A stretch of DNA of 33,275 nucleotides from Candidatus Stahliibacteriota bacterium (GTDB taxonomy: Bacteria > Hydrothermota > UBA3072). Position numbers and translations under genes: made by a program. Of this stretch, positions 1 to 8,337 are shown piece by piece. Under the pieces are notes generated by a model. The model saw only the letters and a list, made by a program, of their open reading frames with translations. It was not told the origin of the DNA and searched no databases. The stretch is from contig DAOVFB010000007.1 of NCBI GenBank assembly GCA_030668705.1, positions 1-33,275 of the forward strand, read 5' to 3'. Positions within the stretch are counted from its first letter, which is position 1; the number at the start of each line of letters is the position of its first letter.

Positions 1-501
1 GTTTATTCTCTTCTTACCTTCGAGAAGAATTACCCCAGCCTCAAAGTCAGCTTTTTTCTTGCTGATTTTAAAATTATTTCCTTCCTTCTCGTTAAGAGAC
101 TTAACAAGGGTTTTAACCTCATCTTCAAACAGAGTTCCAGGGATAATCTCTTCATCCCTACTCTCCGACGCTTTTAGGATAAGATCTTCAATAAAAGGTT
201 TATACAAAGAAGACCAGTTAAGCTTTTTTATCTCCTCCTCTATTCGCTTCTTCAAATCATTCACAATTTCGTTCTTTACTTTAAGTTTTTCGGTCTTCAA
301 CATCAACCTGACCTGTGATAGATTTCTTTCGATTTCTCTTTTCTTTACCCTCTTGGCCTTCTCTTTTCCCTTAGTTTTTATCTCTTTGGCCTCCAAGGAA
401 ACCTCTTTCAATATCTCTTCCGCCTTCTTTTTGGCAGCCTTAATCGTATTTTTCTTTCTCTCGTTTGCTTCCGAGAGGATCTTTTCCGAAACCTTGCCCA
501 T
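1..501 (-). CDS. atpE/ntpE-like: V/A-type ATP synthase subunit E, C-terminus truncated by window edge
   Basis: Minus-strand reading frame with no stop from ATG at 501 to the window edge (MGKVSEKILSEANERKKNTIKAAKKEAEEILKEVSLEAKEIK...). Charged coiled-coil N-terminus, located directly after subunits G/H, I and K. Confidence 0.75.
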   Translation of the reverse strand, partial: MGKVSEKILSEANERKKNTIKAAKKKAEEILKEVSLEAKEIKTKGKEKAKRVKKREIERNLSQVRLMLKTEKLKVKNEIVNDLKKRIEEEIKKLNWSSLYKPFIEDLILKASESRDEEIIPGTLFEDEVKTLVKSLNEKEGNNFKISKKKADFEAGVILLEGKKRIN

Positions 502-506
502 TTATA

Positions 507-977
507 CTATCCAAGAGCGTTTATCATCAGGAAACTGGTGACGAAACCAAGAATAGCATAGGTTTCTACCATAACTGCAAAAATGACTACCCTCATTGTC
601 GCTTCAGGTTGCTTTGCAGCAAGTTCAACTCCAGATGTACAAACAAGTCCCTGATGAATTGCAGATATTAATCCAAGGATTCCAACGGGAAGAGCAGCCA
701 TCAGAAATTGAACCCCCTCTAATACGCTCATATCAAAGTTTATATCCCCTCCAAACATACCAACTTTCATCATCATAAACATAGCAGCGATAAACCCATA
801 AAAACCTTGAGTTGAAGGAAGCACTACAAGAATGAACACCCTTCCGAATTTATCAGGTTGCTCAGAGAGAACACCCGCTGCTGCCCGGGAGGGTATGCCA
901 ACACCAATAGATGATCCAATCCCTGCAAGAAACGCAGCAGAGCCAACACCAAACATTGCAATCCAGAAACCACTCAA
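507..977 (-). CDS. ntpK-like: V/A-type ATP synthase subunit K (rotor proteolipid, fused hairpins)
   Basis: Gly-rich hydrophobic hairpins; LPSTQGFYGF in the first half, SAIHQG and VMVETYAILGF in the second. Confidence 0.9.
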   Translation of the reverse strand: MSGFWIAMFGVGSAAFLAGIGSSIGVGIPSRAAAGVLSEQPDKFGRVFILVVLPSTQGFYGFIAAMFMMMKVGMFGGDINFDMSVLEGVQFLMAALPVGILGLISAIHQGLVCTSGVELAAKQPEATMRVVIFAVMVETYAILGFVTSFLMINALG

Positions 978-992
978 CTTATACCTCCTTTT

Positions 993-2924
993 TTAATCTT
1001 TTATCCTGGTATATGTACCAGCTAATCCGAAAGGCTCAAATTTCTCTCCACCGCCTTCGTAGAAGTATGAAAAGAACTCGGCAAATTGAAGCCTCATCGT
1101 ATGAACAAATCCACTTAAGGTATTTATTGCCAATGAGAATATATGCCCTCCAATGAAAACAAACACAGCAAGAACCGGGCCTATAACCGGGAATTCTTTA
1201 ACTAGTCCGGTCAGGACGTTAACAGACATTGCAAGTCCTGCCGTAACCAATCCAAGAGCCATTATTCTACTGTATGAGAGTATATCCCCCAGAAATCCAA
1301 CCAAACCCCTAAATAATCTAAAGCCACCCTTTGCTATCTGTTTAATCCAGGAATTACTCCTCCAGGAAAATAGGAGTATCATAAGTAAGGGTAAGGGAAT
1401 AAGATAGTTAAACATCTTTACACCAGTAGTACGGCTAATAATAATAAATATAAAGAATACAATCCAGGATATTTCATTGGCAAATGCATCTAAGTATTCT
1501 TTTTTTCTGAACTTTTCTTTCACTGATATCAAAAGGCCGGTTAGAATCTGGACTGCTCCAAAACCCAACGAAAGGTAGAGAAAATAAAGTGGATTCTCAA
1601 ACGGGTCAAAAATCATAAAACGATGTCTAAAGGGGGAAAGTGCTGGAAAAAGTCTATCGATATCTCCAAGCCAACCCCCTGTCATTGCTCCCGCAAATAC
1701 TGTGAAGATGCCACCTACAATGAATATCCAGAGATATTTCCTACCCTCTGGCAGTCTCGGCATTAAAATAATCCCTATAATTGCAAGAGCAAGACCGTAG
1801 ACAGCATCCGTTAAACAGAAAGCAAAAAATAAACCGAAGAATAAACCTACATACGGAGAGGGATCTATTTCATTTGATTTTGGGAGAGCATAGAGCCCGG
1901 TGAGCACCTCGTATGGTTCTGCTAATTTGTTATTCTTGAGTTTTACAGGTGGCTTTTCCTCTTTCCTTGTTTTACTCCATTTTAGATCAACACCAGAGTG
2001 GGATGAAACAAGGCTTTCTAAAACATGTTTGTCTTTCCTGTCTATCCAGCCTTCTATGAAAAAAGCCTGTCTGGTAGTGAGAGCTCTATTGAGCACATCG
2101 GTTCTTTTTATCCTTGAAAGAAAATAATCATACAACACAAGAAATCTATCAAATTCAACACTCTTCTCCGTTATCCAGTTAGATAATGTTGATATTTCTT
2201 TCTCAATTTTTTTTATTTCACTCTTGCATTTAGAAACAATTTCCCTCGGAACCCTTTTTTCTTCACCAAAATCAACTAACTCTGCATCGAAGTTCTGTAA
2301 TGTTTCCTCAAATTCCTGCTCAAATCCTTTATAAATTATAAATAGAACCCCGGTGGACATTCCATTTTCGAAAATGATAGTATAATCTACCGGAATATCT
2401 TTTATAGTCTCTTTTATTTCATCCTTCTTTGCCTTTATTTTATACACCTTGACTATTACATTTTCCAGCGCTTCTAATTCAGAAATGGGAACCCTGATTT
2501 TTATCCATACTTCATAAAAAGCTTTCTTTTCTTTGAGTTCGGTCAGCTTATTCTTTAGGTGATAACGGCGTTCATCACGAGTGCAAATATCCTTTATCTC
2601 AGCTCTTTTGAAACTTTTTACGGCAGAACGATACTCATCGGCCGAAAGAGCTGTCTTTAAATCAATAAATTGTCCAAGTAAACCCCTACCATCGGTATGG
2701 GGTTTGAGTATTTCAATAACCTTGCCCAATTCCTGAAATATCTCCTCTGCTTCTTCATCGATTTGTTCTCTCTCTGGTAAGAGATCGGGATATTCTTCCG
2801 CAAGAGATGAGAGGCGGGAATTTGCGATATGTAGAATTCCCATATCCTGAAGTTCTTCCAGGAATTCCTTCCTGTCATCTTCGTATAGGAGTAGCGTAGC
2901 CTTTTCTAGTGAAGCAAGTCCCAT
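993..2924 (-). CDS. ntpI-like: V/A-type ATP synthase subunit I (a-type stator subunit)
   Basis: 643 aa; soluble coiled-coil N-half and multi-TM C-half ending ...INTLSGFVHTMRLQFAEFFSYFYEGGGEKFEPF, typical of this family. Confidence 0.92.
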   Translation of the reverse strand: MGLASLEKATLLLYEDDRKEFLEELQDMGILHIANSRLSSLAEEYPDLLPEREQIDEEAEEIFQELGKVIEILKPHTDGRGLLGQFIDLKTALSADEYRSAVKSFKRAEIKDICTRDERRYHLKNKLTELKEKKAFYEVWIKIRVPISELEALENVIVKVYKIKAKKDEIKETIKDIPVDYTIIFENGMSTGVLFIIYKGFEQEFEETLQNFDAELVDFGEEKRVPREIVSKCKSEIKKIEKEISTLSNWITEKSVEFDRFLVLYDYFLSRIKRTDVLNRALTTRQAFFIEGWIDRKDKHVLESLVSSHSGVDLKWSKTRKEEKPPVKLKNNKLAEPYEVLTGLYALPKSNEIDPSPYVGLFFGLFFAFCLTDAVYGLALAIIGIILMPRLPEGRKYLWIFIVGGIFTVFAGAMTGGWLGDIDRLFPALSPFRHRFMIFDPFENPLYFLYLSLGFGAVQILTGLLISVKEKFRKKEYLDAFANEISWIVFFIFIIISRTTGVKMFNYLIPLPLLMILLFSWRSNSWIKQIAKGGFRLFRGLVGFLGDILSYSRIMALGLVTAGLAMSVNVLTGLVKEFPVIGPVLAVFVFIGGHIFSLAINTLSGFVHTMRLQFAEFFSYFYEGGGEKFEPFGLAGTYTRIKD

Positions 2925-3245
2925 TTATTTTTCTTTCTTTAAAATTCCACTTAAGACGAGTCTCACAGTGTCATCCATCTTCTTCTTAGCCCTTTCTTTT
3001 ATCTCATTAACTTCTTTTTTTAGGCCTTTTTCTAATTCTTTCCTTTTATCTATCGCTTCTTCTTCCCCCTCTCTTCTTTTCCCTTCTATTAATTTATCTA
3101 CTTCTTCTTCAGCCTCACTTGCAATGACCTTGGCCTTCTTCCTTGCTTCTTCTATTATCTCCCTGGCCTCGTCACTTGCTTTCTCCCCTATTTTCTTAGC
3201 TTTTTCTTCTGCCTCTTTTATTTCCTTTATTAAAGCTTCCGGCAT
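2925..3245 (-). CDS. V/A-type ATP synthase subunit G/H (coiled-coil stalk)
   Basis: MPEALIKEIKEAEEKAKKIGEKASDEAREIIEEARKKAKVIASEAEEE...; GGAGG RBS just before ATG at 3245. The longer ORF start (3401) lies in an intergenic repeat. Confidence 0.8.
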   Translation of the reverse strand: MPEALIKEIKEAEEKAKKIGEKASDEAREIIEEARKKAKVIASEAEEEVDKLIEGKRREGEEEAIDKRKELEKGLKKEVNEIKERAKKKMDDTVRLVLSGILKKEK

Positions 3246-3274
3246 TACACCTCCTTTTACGTGCCTTAAAATAT

Positions 3275-3298
3275 ATATAAAAAATCCCTTGTCAAGGA
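3275..3298 (-). promoter_or_regulatory. Candidate sigma70-type promoter of the V-ATPase operon
   Basis: Minus strand CTTGACAAGGGATTTTTTATATATATTTT: TTGACA followed about 16 nt later by an AT-rich -10, about 30 nt upstream of the G/H ATG. Confidence 0.5.
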
Positions 3299-3327
3299 GC
3301 TTTTTTGATTGTAAGATTAGACACAGG

Positions 3328-3420
3328 GATAGTCGCTTCGCTCCAATGCAAAATGCAGATTGCAAAGTGAAAAATGCAAAATTATTCCCTCCTCCACTCA
3401 CCCATTTTAGACACAGATTT
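3328..3420. repeat. Interspersed repeat copy A1 (93 bp, inverted relative to 12261-12353)
   Basis: Reverse complement is identical by eye to 12261-12353 (AAATCTGTGTCTAAAATGGGTGAGTGGAGGAGGGAATAATTTTGCATTTTTCACTTTGCAATCTGCATTTTGCATTGGAGCGAAGCGACTATC). Confidence 0.95.
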
Positions 3421-4040
3421 GAACTGATTAGTATAAACTAAGAACACTGAACTCAGAACTAAATTTTAGACACAGATTTACACTGATATCAATTGATTAA
3501 AAACACATCCCTACACCGGAACGAAACCGCAGATACACGCAGATTAACGCAGAGTAAAAAAGTTAAATAGTTGAGTCGTTGATTAGGAAAAACCCAATGA
3601 ACCCAACGAACCCTATCCACGCTATAGACGCAATAAACGCAGAGAAATATAGTTAAATAGTTGAGTAGTTGAATAGTTAAGTTGGCAAAAAAATAAAACT
3701 AAACCCTAAACCCTAAGACCGAACACCTAATAATGCCACAGAGACATAGAGAACACAGAGGAAGAAAAAATGGTTGTATTGAAAAGAAAAACCAAAAGGA
3801 TAGATAGATATAGCTTTGCTCCATTGTAAAATGCAAAATGTCCTGTTACTCCGTCCGTTTGTTTTCTCGTAAAGTTTGCAAAGACTGACAGCCTCAGCTG
3901 ACTACCGACTTTGGACATTGGACGTTGGACCTTGGACTGATGTTCCCATATCACATACCACATATCACTTATCACGATGATGTTCACTTATCACATACCA
4001 CGATAATCCTAACACGCCAACCGACAAACTGTCCAACCCT
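3421..4040. repeat. Block A of phrase-like intergenic repeats
   Basis: Successive motifs such as gttaaatagttgagtagttgaatagttaagttgg, cgcagattaacgcagag, cccaatgaacccaacgaaccc, ggacattggacgttggac, atcacataccacatatcac. Their reverse complements recur at 32640-33275. Confidence 0.85.
3614..3640. repeat. 9-bp tandem (RC unit GCGTYTATA), 3 units
   Basis: tatccacgc|tatagacgc|aataaacgc; the 32911-32964 counterpart has 6 units. Confidence 0.85.
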
Positions 4041-4044
4041 TGAC

Positions 4045-4072
4045 TTGACATACTTAGAATGGTTTATATACT
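4045..4072 (+). promoter_or_regulatory. Promoter of hutH
   Basis: TTGACA (4045-4050), 16-bp spacer, TATACT (4067-4072), 7 nt before ATG at 4080. Confidence 0.65.
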
Positions 4073-4079
4073 ATTTGAT

Positions 4080-5543
4080 ATGAAACTGGGTAAGAGAATA
4101 ACACTAAGGGATTTCGAGAAGATTGTTCTGAGAAAGGAACCAATAGAGATACCCTCTGAATCGTGGGAAAATGTAAAAAGAGCGAATAAAATCTTAAAAA
4201 CCTTCCTAAAAGGAGGTAAACCCTATTACGGAATTAACACAGGATTCGGAAAGCTCGCAAATACAAGCATTAAGAAAGAAGAAATAAATAAACTGCAACA
4301 GAATCTAATCCTCAGTCATGCTTCTGGGGTAGGGAATGATTTACCATTAGAGGTTGTAAAAGGTGCAATGTTACTTCGACTGCTCTGCTTCATAAAGGGT
4401 AGGAGCGGAGTACGAGAAGAAGTCCCGAAAATGCTCTATCTGATGCTCAAAAAGGGGCTTATACCAGCAGTTCCAGAAAAAGGCTCTGTTGGAGCCTCCG
4501 GGGACCTTGCTCCTTCGGCTCATTTAGCCCTGGTGCTTCTAGGTAAAGGTTTTGCTTACCTTGAAGGTAAAAGGATAAGTGGTAGTAAGGCATTAAGGAA
4601 AAGTGGATTAAAACCAATCAAGCTGGAGGCAAAAGAAGGATTATCACTTATAAATGGGACACAGTTTATGACTTCCATTGCTGCTCTTTCATTGATTCGA
4701 ATAAAGAAAATAATCGAATACGCCGACTATATTGCTACAGCAAGTATTGAATGTATTGGCGGGCGAAGGGAACCTTTTCAACCTGAGATTCATAGAGTTA
4801 GACCCTATAGAGGACAGATAAATTCCGCTCATAATATATTAAACTTGTTGAAAAAAAGCAAAATGGAAAAAAATCAAAGGGTTCAGGACCCTTATTCCTT
4901 TAGATGTTCTCCACAGGTTCATGGGGCAATAAGGGATGTTATATCCTTTTGCAGTGAAATAGTTGAAATAGAAATGAATTCTGTAACCGATAATCCCCTT
5001 TTATTTGAAGATAAAGTCTTATCGGGAGGCAATTTCCATGGTGAACCGGTCGCATTTGCGATTGACTTTATGAAGATAGCACTGACAGAATTATCTTCAA
5101 TATCGGAACGAAGAACAGCACACCTTATGGATTCAGAGATTACAAATTTGCCAAACTTCTTAACAGATAATCCTGGAATAAATTCGGGTTATATGATACC
5201 CCATACCACTTCTGCCTCTCTTGTATCGCGAAATAAGACCCTATCAACTCCTTCTGTAATCGATTCTATCCCCACCTCACTCAACCAAGAAGACCATGTC
5301 TCAATGGGTATGAATGGGGCTCTTTCTTTACTCGAAGTCACTCTGAACACCTCATATGTCATAGCAATTGAATTGATAGCTGCTACCCAGGGATTAAGAA
5401 TGAAAGGTCTCGATAAGCTTTCACCTCCCCTAAGGAAATTCCTGAAACCTATTTTAGATACCGTCCCACCCTATACAAAGGACCGTGAGCACTACAGGGA
5501 TATCGAAGGTGTAAAAGACTTAATATTAGAGGGAACATTATGA
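4080..5543 (+). CDS. hutH: Histidine ammonia-lyase (aromatic amino acid lyase family)
   Basis: GSVGASGDLAPSAHLALVLLG (ASG that forms the MIO cofactor), QDPYSFRCSPQVHGA, SGGNFHGEPVAFAID. Start moved to 4080 because the ATG at 4059 overlaps the promoter. Confidence 0.88.
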   Translation: MKLGKRITLRDFEKIVLRKEPIEIPSESWENVKRANKILKTFLKGGKPYYGINTGFGKLANTSIKKEEINKLQQNLILSHASGVGNDLPLEVVKGAMLLRLLCFIKGRSGVREEVPKMLYLMLKKGLIPAVPEKGSVGASGDLAPSAHLALVLLGKGFAYLEGKRISGSKALRKSGLKPIKLEAKEGLSLINGTQFMTSIAALSLIRIKKIIEYADYIATASIECIGGRREPFQPEIHRVRPYRGQINSAHNILNLLKKSKMEKNQRVQDPYSFRCSPQVHGAIRDVISFCSEIVEIEMNSVTDNPLLFEDKVLSGGNFHGEPVAFAIDFMKIALTELSSISERRTAHLMDSEITNLPNFLTDNPGINSGYMIPHTTSASLVSRNKTLSTPSVIDSIPTSLNQEDHVSMGMNGALSLLEVTLNTSYVIAIELIAATQGLRMKGLDKLSPPLRKFLKPILDTVPPYTKDREHYRDIEGVKDLILEGTL

Positions 5544-5752
5544 AAATGGAATCTCCATTGATTTTAATGGGGATTTTTCTGATAATTGCAGGGATCTTAA
5601 TAATACTATTTGCAAAGCTTCCCTTTTTGGCCAAATTCACGGGCAATATCCAACTGAGAAGGGATAATTTCATCCTCATTTTCCCTGTTACCTTGTGCAT
5701 TATTATCTCGATAACCCTAACGTTCATCTTAAATTTAGTTATGAGGAAATGA
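5540..5752 (+). CDS. Small two-TM membrane protein, DUF2905-like
   Basis: 70 aa; two hydrophobic helices around FLAKFTGNIQLRRDNFILIFPVT. Confidence 0.6.
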   Translation: MKMESPLILMGIFLIIAGILIILFAKLPFLAKFTGNIQLRRDNFILIFPVTLCIIISITLTFILNLVMRK

Positions 5753-6477
5753 TGGGGGTTGATTCCCTTGTAATTATACCCACCTATAATGAAAAAGAGA
5801 ACATCAAAGAACTTATTAAAGAAGTACTACATCAAGGAGATGAATTCGAGATACTTATCGTAGATGATAATTCACCTGATAAAACAGGAAATATAGTACT
5901 CGAAATATCCAAGAAAGACCAAAGGGTCCATCTTATAGAACGCAGAGACAAATTAGGACTTGGAACTGCGTATATAGAAGGCTTTAAGTATGCCCTGGAA
6001 AACGATTATGAATTCATTTATGAGATGGATGCTGATTTCTCGCACGATCCTTCCGTTCTTCCTGTCTTCAGGAAATATCTGAAAGAAGAAGGCTTTGATA
6101 TGGCAATAGGTTCTAGATATAAAGATGGAGTTAATGTAGTAAACTGGCCAATGTCAAGATTAATATTGAGCTACTGTGCAAATTTCTTTGCAAAAACTAT
6201 TACGGGAGCACCCATTTCTGATCTGACCAGTGGATTCAAGGGATTCAGAAGAAAAGTATTGGAATCCTTAAACTTTGATATAATTAAGGCTGATGGGTAC
6301 GGATTCCAGATAGAAGTTCATTTCTATTCCTACCGGAAGAACTTCAGAATTAAGGAGGTGCCAATTATATTCATCGATAGAAGATCAGGCCATTCCAAAA
6401 TGTCGAAAAAAATTGTATGGGAGGCCTTCTGGATCGTCTGGGGGCTAGGATTCCGAAGATTATTTAGAGTATCATGA
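5749..6477 (+). CDS. Polyprenol monophosphomannose synthase / DPM1-like glycosyltransferase
   Basis: VIIPTYNEKENI, ILIVDDNSPDKTG, EMDADFSHDP; ATGA overlap with the upstream gene. Confidence 0.9.
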   Translation: MMGVDSLVIIPTYNEKENIKELIKEVLHQGDEFEILIVDDNSPDKTGNIVLEISKKDQRVHLIERRDKLGLGTAYIEGFKYALENDYEFIYEMDADFSHDPSVLPVFRKYLKEEGFDMAIGSRYKDGVNVVNWPMSRLILSYCANFFAKTITGAPISDLTSGFKGFRRKVLESLNFDIIKADGYGFQIEVHFYSYRKNFRIKEVPIIFIDRRSGHSKMSKKIVWEAFWIVWGLGFRRLFRVS

Positions 6478-6794
6478 GAGTAATTATAAGGACAGCAAAT
6501 TACAATACTATCAATACACAATAACTCATCTTAAAATAACTATTTTCTTTCCGCTCTGTGAATTAAAACCAGTTAAGTTACTAATAGTGAAATATAACAA
6601 TTAGATAGGCGTCGGTTAAGTGAGGAACCCGTGAGGCTGAAACGGGCTAAACCTGAAAGTTAGGAATTAACAAAAAGGTCTTGCATAAGCCCGAATTTGT
6701 GATAAAATAGGCAAGGGAAAAGAGTAACCCTAATAGAAAAATGAACCGTCAGATTTCTTAACCTATTAAATGATTTTAGAAGAGGAGTTAAGCA

Positions 6795-7361
6795 ATGAAA
6801 ATTACCATTGAAGAAACGCCAATAAAAGATGTAATTGTCGTTGTTTCGGAAATTTCCAAAGACAAAAGAGGGTTTTTTTCCGAGGTCTACAAAAAGGACC
6901 AATTTAAAGAATTAGGTTTACCAGGTAACTTTGTTCAGTTAAATCACTCTGGTTCAGTAAAGGGTGTCATAAGAGGACTTCATTTTCAATGGGAACCACC
7001 CATGGGAAAATTAATGAGAGTCACACGAGGAAAAGCATTCCTGGTTGCAGTGGATATAAGAAAGGGCTCCCCAACACTCAGTGATTGGTTTGGAATAGAA
7101 GCTTCTGCTGAAAATAGAATACAAATGTGGGCACCCGCGGGTTTTGGGAGAGGGTTTTGCGTATTATCAGACTACGCTGAAATCCAATACCTATGCACTG
7201 GTATATATAACAATAAATGTGAATCAGGGATTCTATGGAACGACCCTGAAATTGGAATAGAATGGCCGGTTAAGAATCCAATTTTATCAGATAAAGATAG
7301 AAATGCGCAAGCCTTGTCAGAATGGCTCAAGAAAGAGGAATCAAATTATTTCATTTTTTAA
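6795..7361 (+). CDS. rfbC: dTDP-4-dehydrorhamnose 3,5-epimerase family (RmlC-like)
   Basis: KDKRGFFSEVYKKDQF, GVIRGLHFQ, GKAFLVAVDIRKGSPT; cupin-fold epimerase signature. Confidence 0.85.
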   Translation: MKITIEETPIKDVIVVVSEISKDKRGFFSEVYKKDQFKELGLPGNFVQLNHSGSVKGVIRGLHFQWEPPMGKLMRVTRGKAFLVAVDIRKGSPTLSDWFGIEASAENRIQMWAPAGFGRGFCVLSDYAEIQYLCTGIYNNKCESGILWNDPEIGIEWPVKNPILSDKDRNAQALSEWLKKEESNYFIF

Positions 7362-7399
7362 ATCTTTGTTTTATCATTATAAAACGGAGGTTAATTTAA

Positions 7400-7471
7400 A
7401 TGAAAATTATAGTTGCTGGTGAAACTGAATATTGGAAGAGTTTCAGTTTTAGATTATTCAATGTAATATGA
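7400..7471 (+). CDS. Putative 23-aa ORF translationally coupled (ATGA) to the next GT
   Basis: CGGAGG RBS, ATG at 7400, MKIIVAGETEYWKSFSFRLFNVI*, stop overlapping ATG at 7468. Confidence 0.35.
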   Translation: MKIIVAGETEYWKSFSFRLFNVI

Positions 7472-8337
7472 AACTCACTATAGGGATAGTGAATTATAAT
7501 ACAAAAGATGACCTAAAAGAATGCCTTACTTCAATAAATGAAAATGCGAAAGGTCTTGAGTACTCTATAATAGTGGTGGATAATAATTCAACCGATGGGA
7601 GTCAAGAGTTCATTAAAAGCTTAAATGGAAAAACGTTCAGTTTTATTATTTTGAACAAAGAGAATAAGGGTTTTGGAAGTGCCTGTAACCAGATTGCAAA
7701 AAAAACTCGCACTCCTTATCTTTTATTTCTTAATCCTGACGTACTGGTCACTAAGGGCTCCATTGAAAGATTGGACTCTTTCATGAAAGAACATCCTGAG
7801 GTTGTACTTGCTACCGGCAAATTACTAAATCTAAATGGCACGCTACAACTCTCCTGTAGACGATTCCCCACGATCCTTCGAGCCCTTTTTGGAAGGGCTT
7901 CCCTATCTCGAAAATTGTTCCCTGATAATCCTATAACCAGGAATTATATGCTCACTGAGCTTGATTACAATAGTATCCAGTACCCGGATTGGATAAGAGG
8001 GGCAGTTATGATGGTAAGAACTAAGTTATTCAGTGAAGTAAGGGGCTTTGACGAACAATTTTTTCTATATCTTGAAGATACGGATCTTTGTCTCAGGTTT
8101 CGCAAGAAGGGATACGAAATTGCATATGTTCCAGATGCCGTTTTTTATCACAAATTGGGTGGGAGCACAAAAAAGAAAGCATTAGAGACACAACTTATTC
8201 ACAATATTTCTATGTTCTACTACATCGAAAAGAATCTTGGTTATAACCAATTATCTTTATTCCTGATACGAATGGCACTATCTTTCAGATTATCACTGCT
8301 ATTCGGAGTCTGGATAATCAAGAGGATGAAAGAATGA
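7468..8337 (+). CDS. GT2 family glycosyltransferase (rhamnosyltransferase-like)
   Basis: IGIVNYNTKDDL, IIVVDNNSTDGSQEF, FLNPDV, GFDEQFFLYLEDTDLCLRFRKKGY. Confidence 0.9.
   Translation: MKLTIGIVNYNTKDDLKECLTSINENAKGLEYSIIVVDNNSTDGSQEFIKSLNGKTFSFIILNKENKGFGSACNQIAKKTRTPYLLFLNPDVLVTKGSIERLDSFMKEHPEVVLATGKLLNLNGTLQLSCRRFPTILRALFGRASLSRKLFPDNPITRNYMLTELDYNSIQYPDWIRGAVMMVRTKLFSEVRGFDEQFFLYLEDTDLCLRFRKKGYEIAYVPDAVFYHKLGGSTKKKALETQLIHNISMFYYIEKNLGYNQLSLFLIRMALSFRLSLLFGVWIIKRMKE

Noticed and set aside
59-541. Plus-strand 160-aa Ser/Phe-rich ORF
   Set aside because: Antisense of the V-ATPase subunit E coiled coil.
3246-3401. N-terminal extension MSGGGNNFAFFTLQSAFCIGAKRLSLCL... of the subunit G/H ORF
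   Set aside because: The peptide recurs in ORF 12181-12396 only because both lie in the 93-bp repeat; true start is 3245 with an RBS.
2968-3441. Plus-strand 157-aa Ser/Phe-rich ORF
   Set aside because: Antisense of subunit G/H plus repeat sequence.
3727-3987. 86-aa minus-strand ORF
   Set aside because: Lies wholly inside repeat block A.
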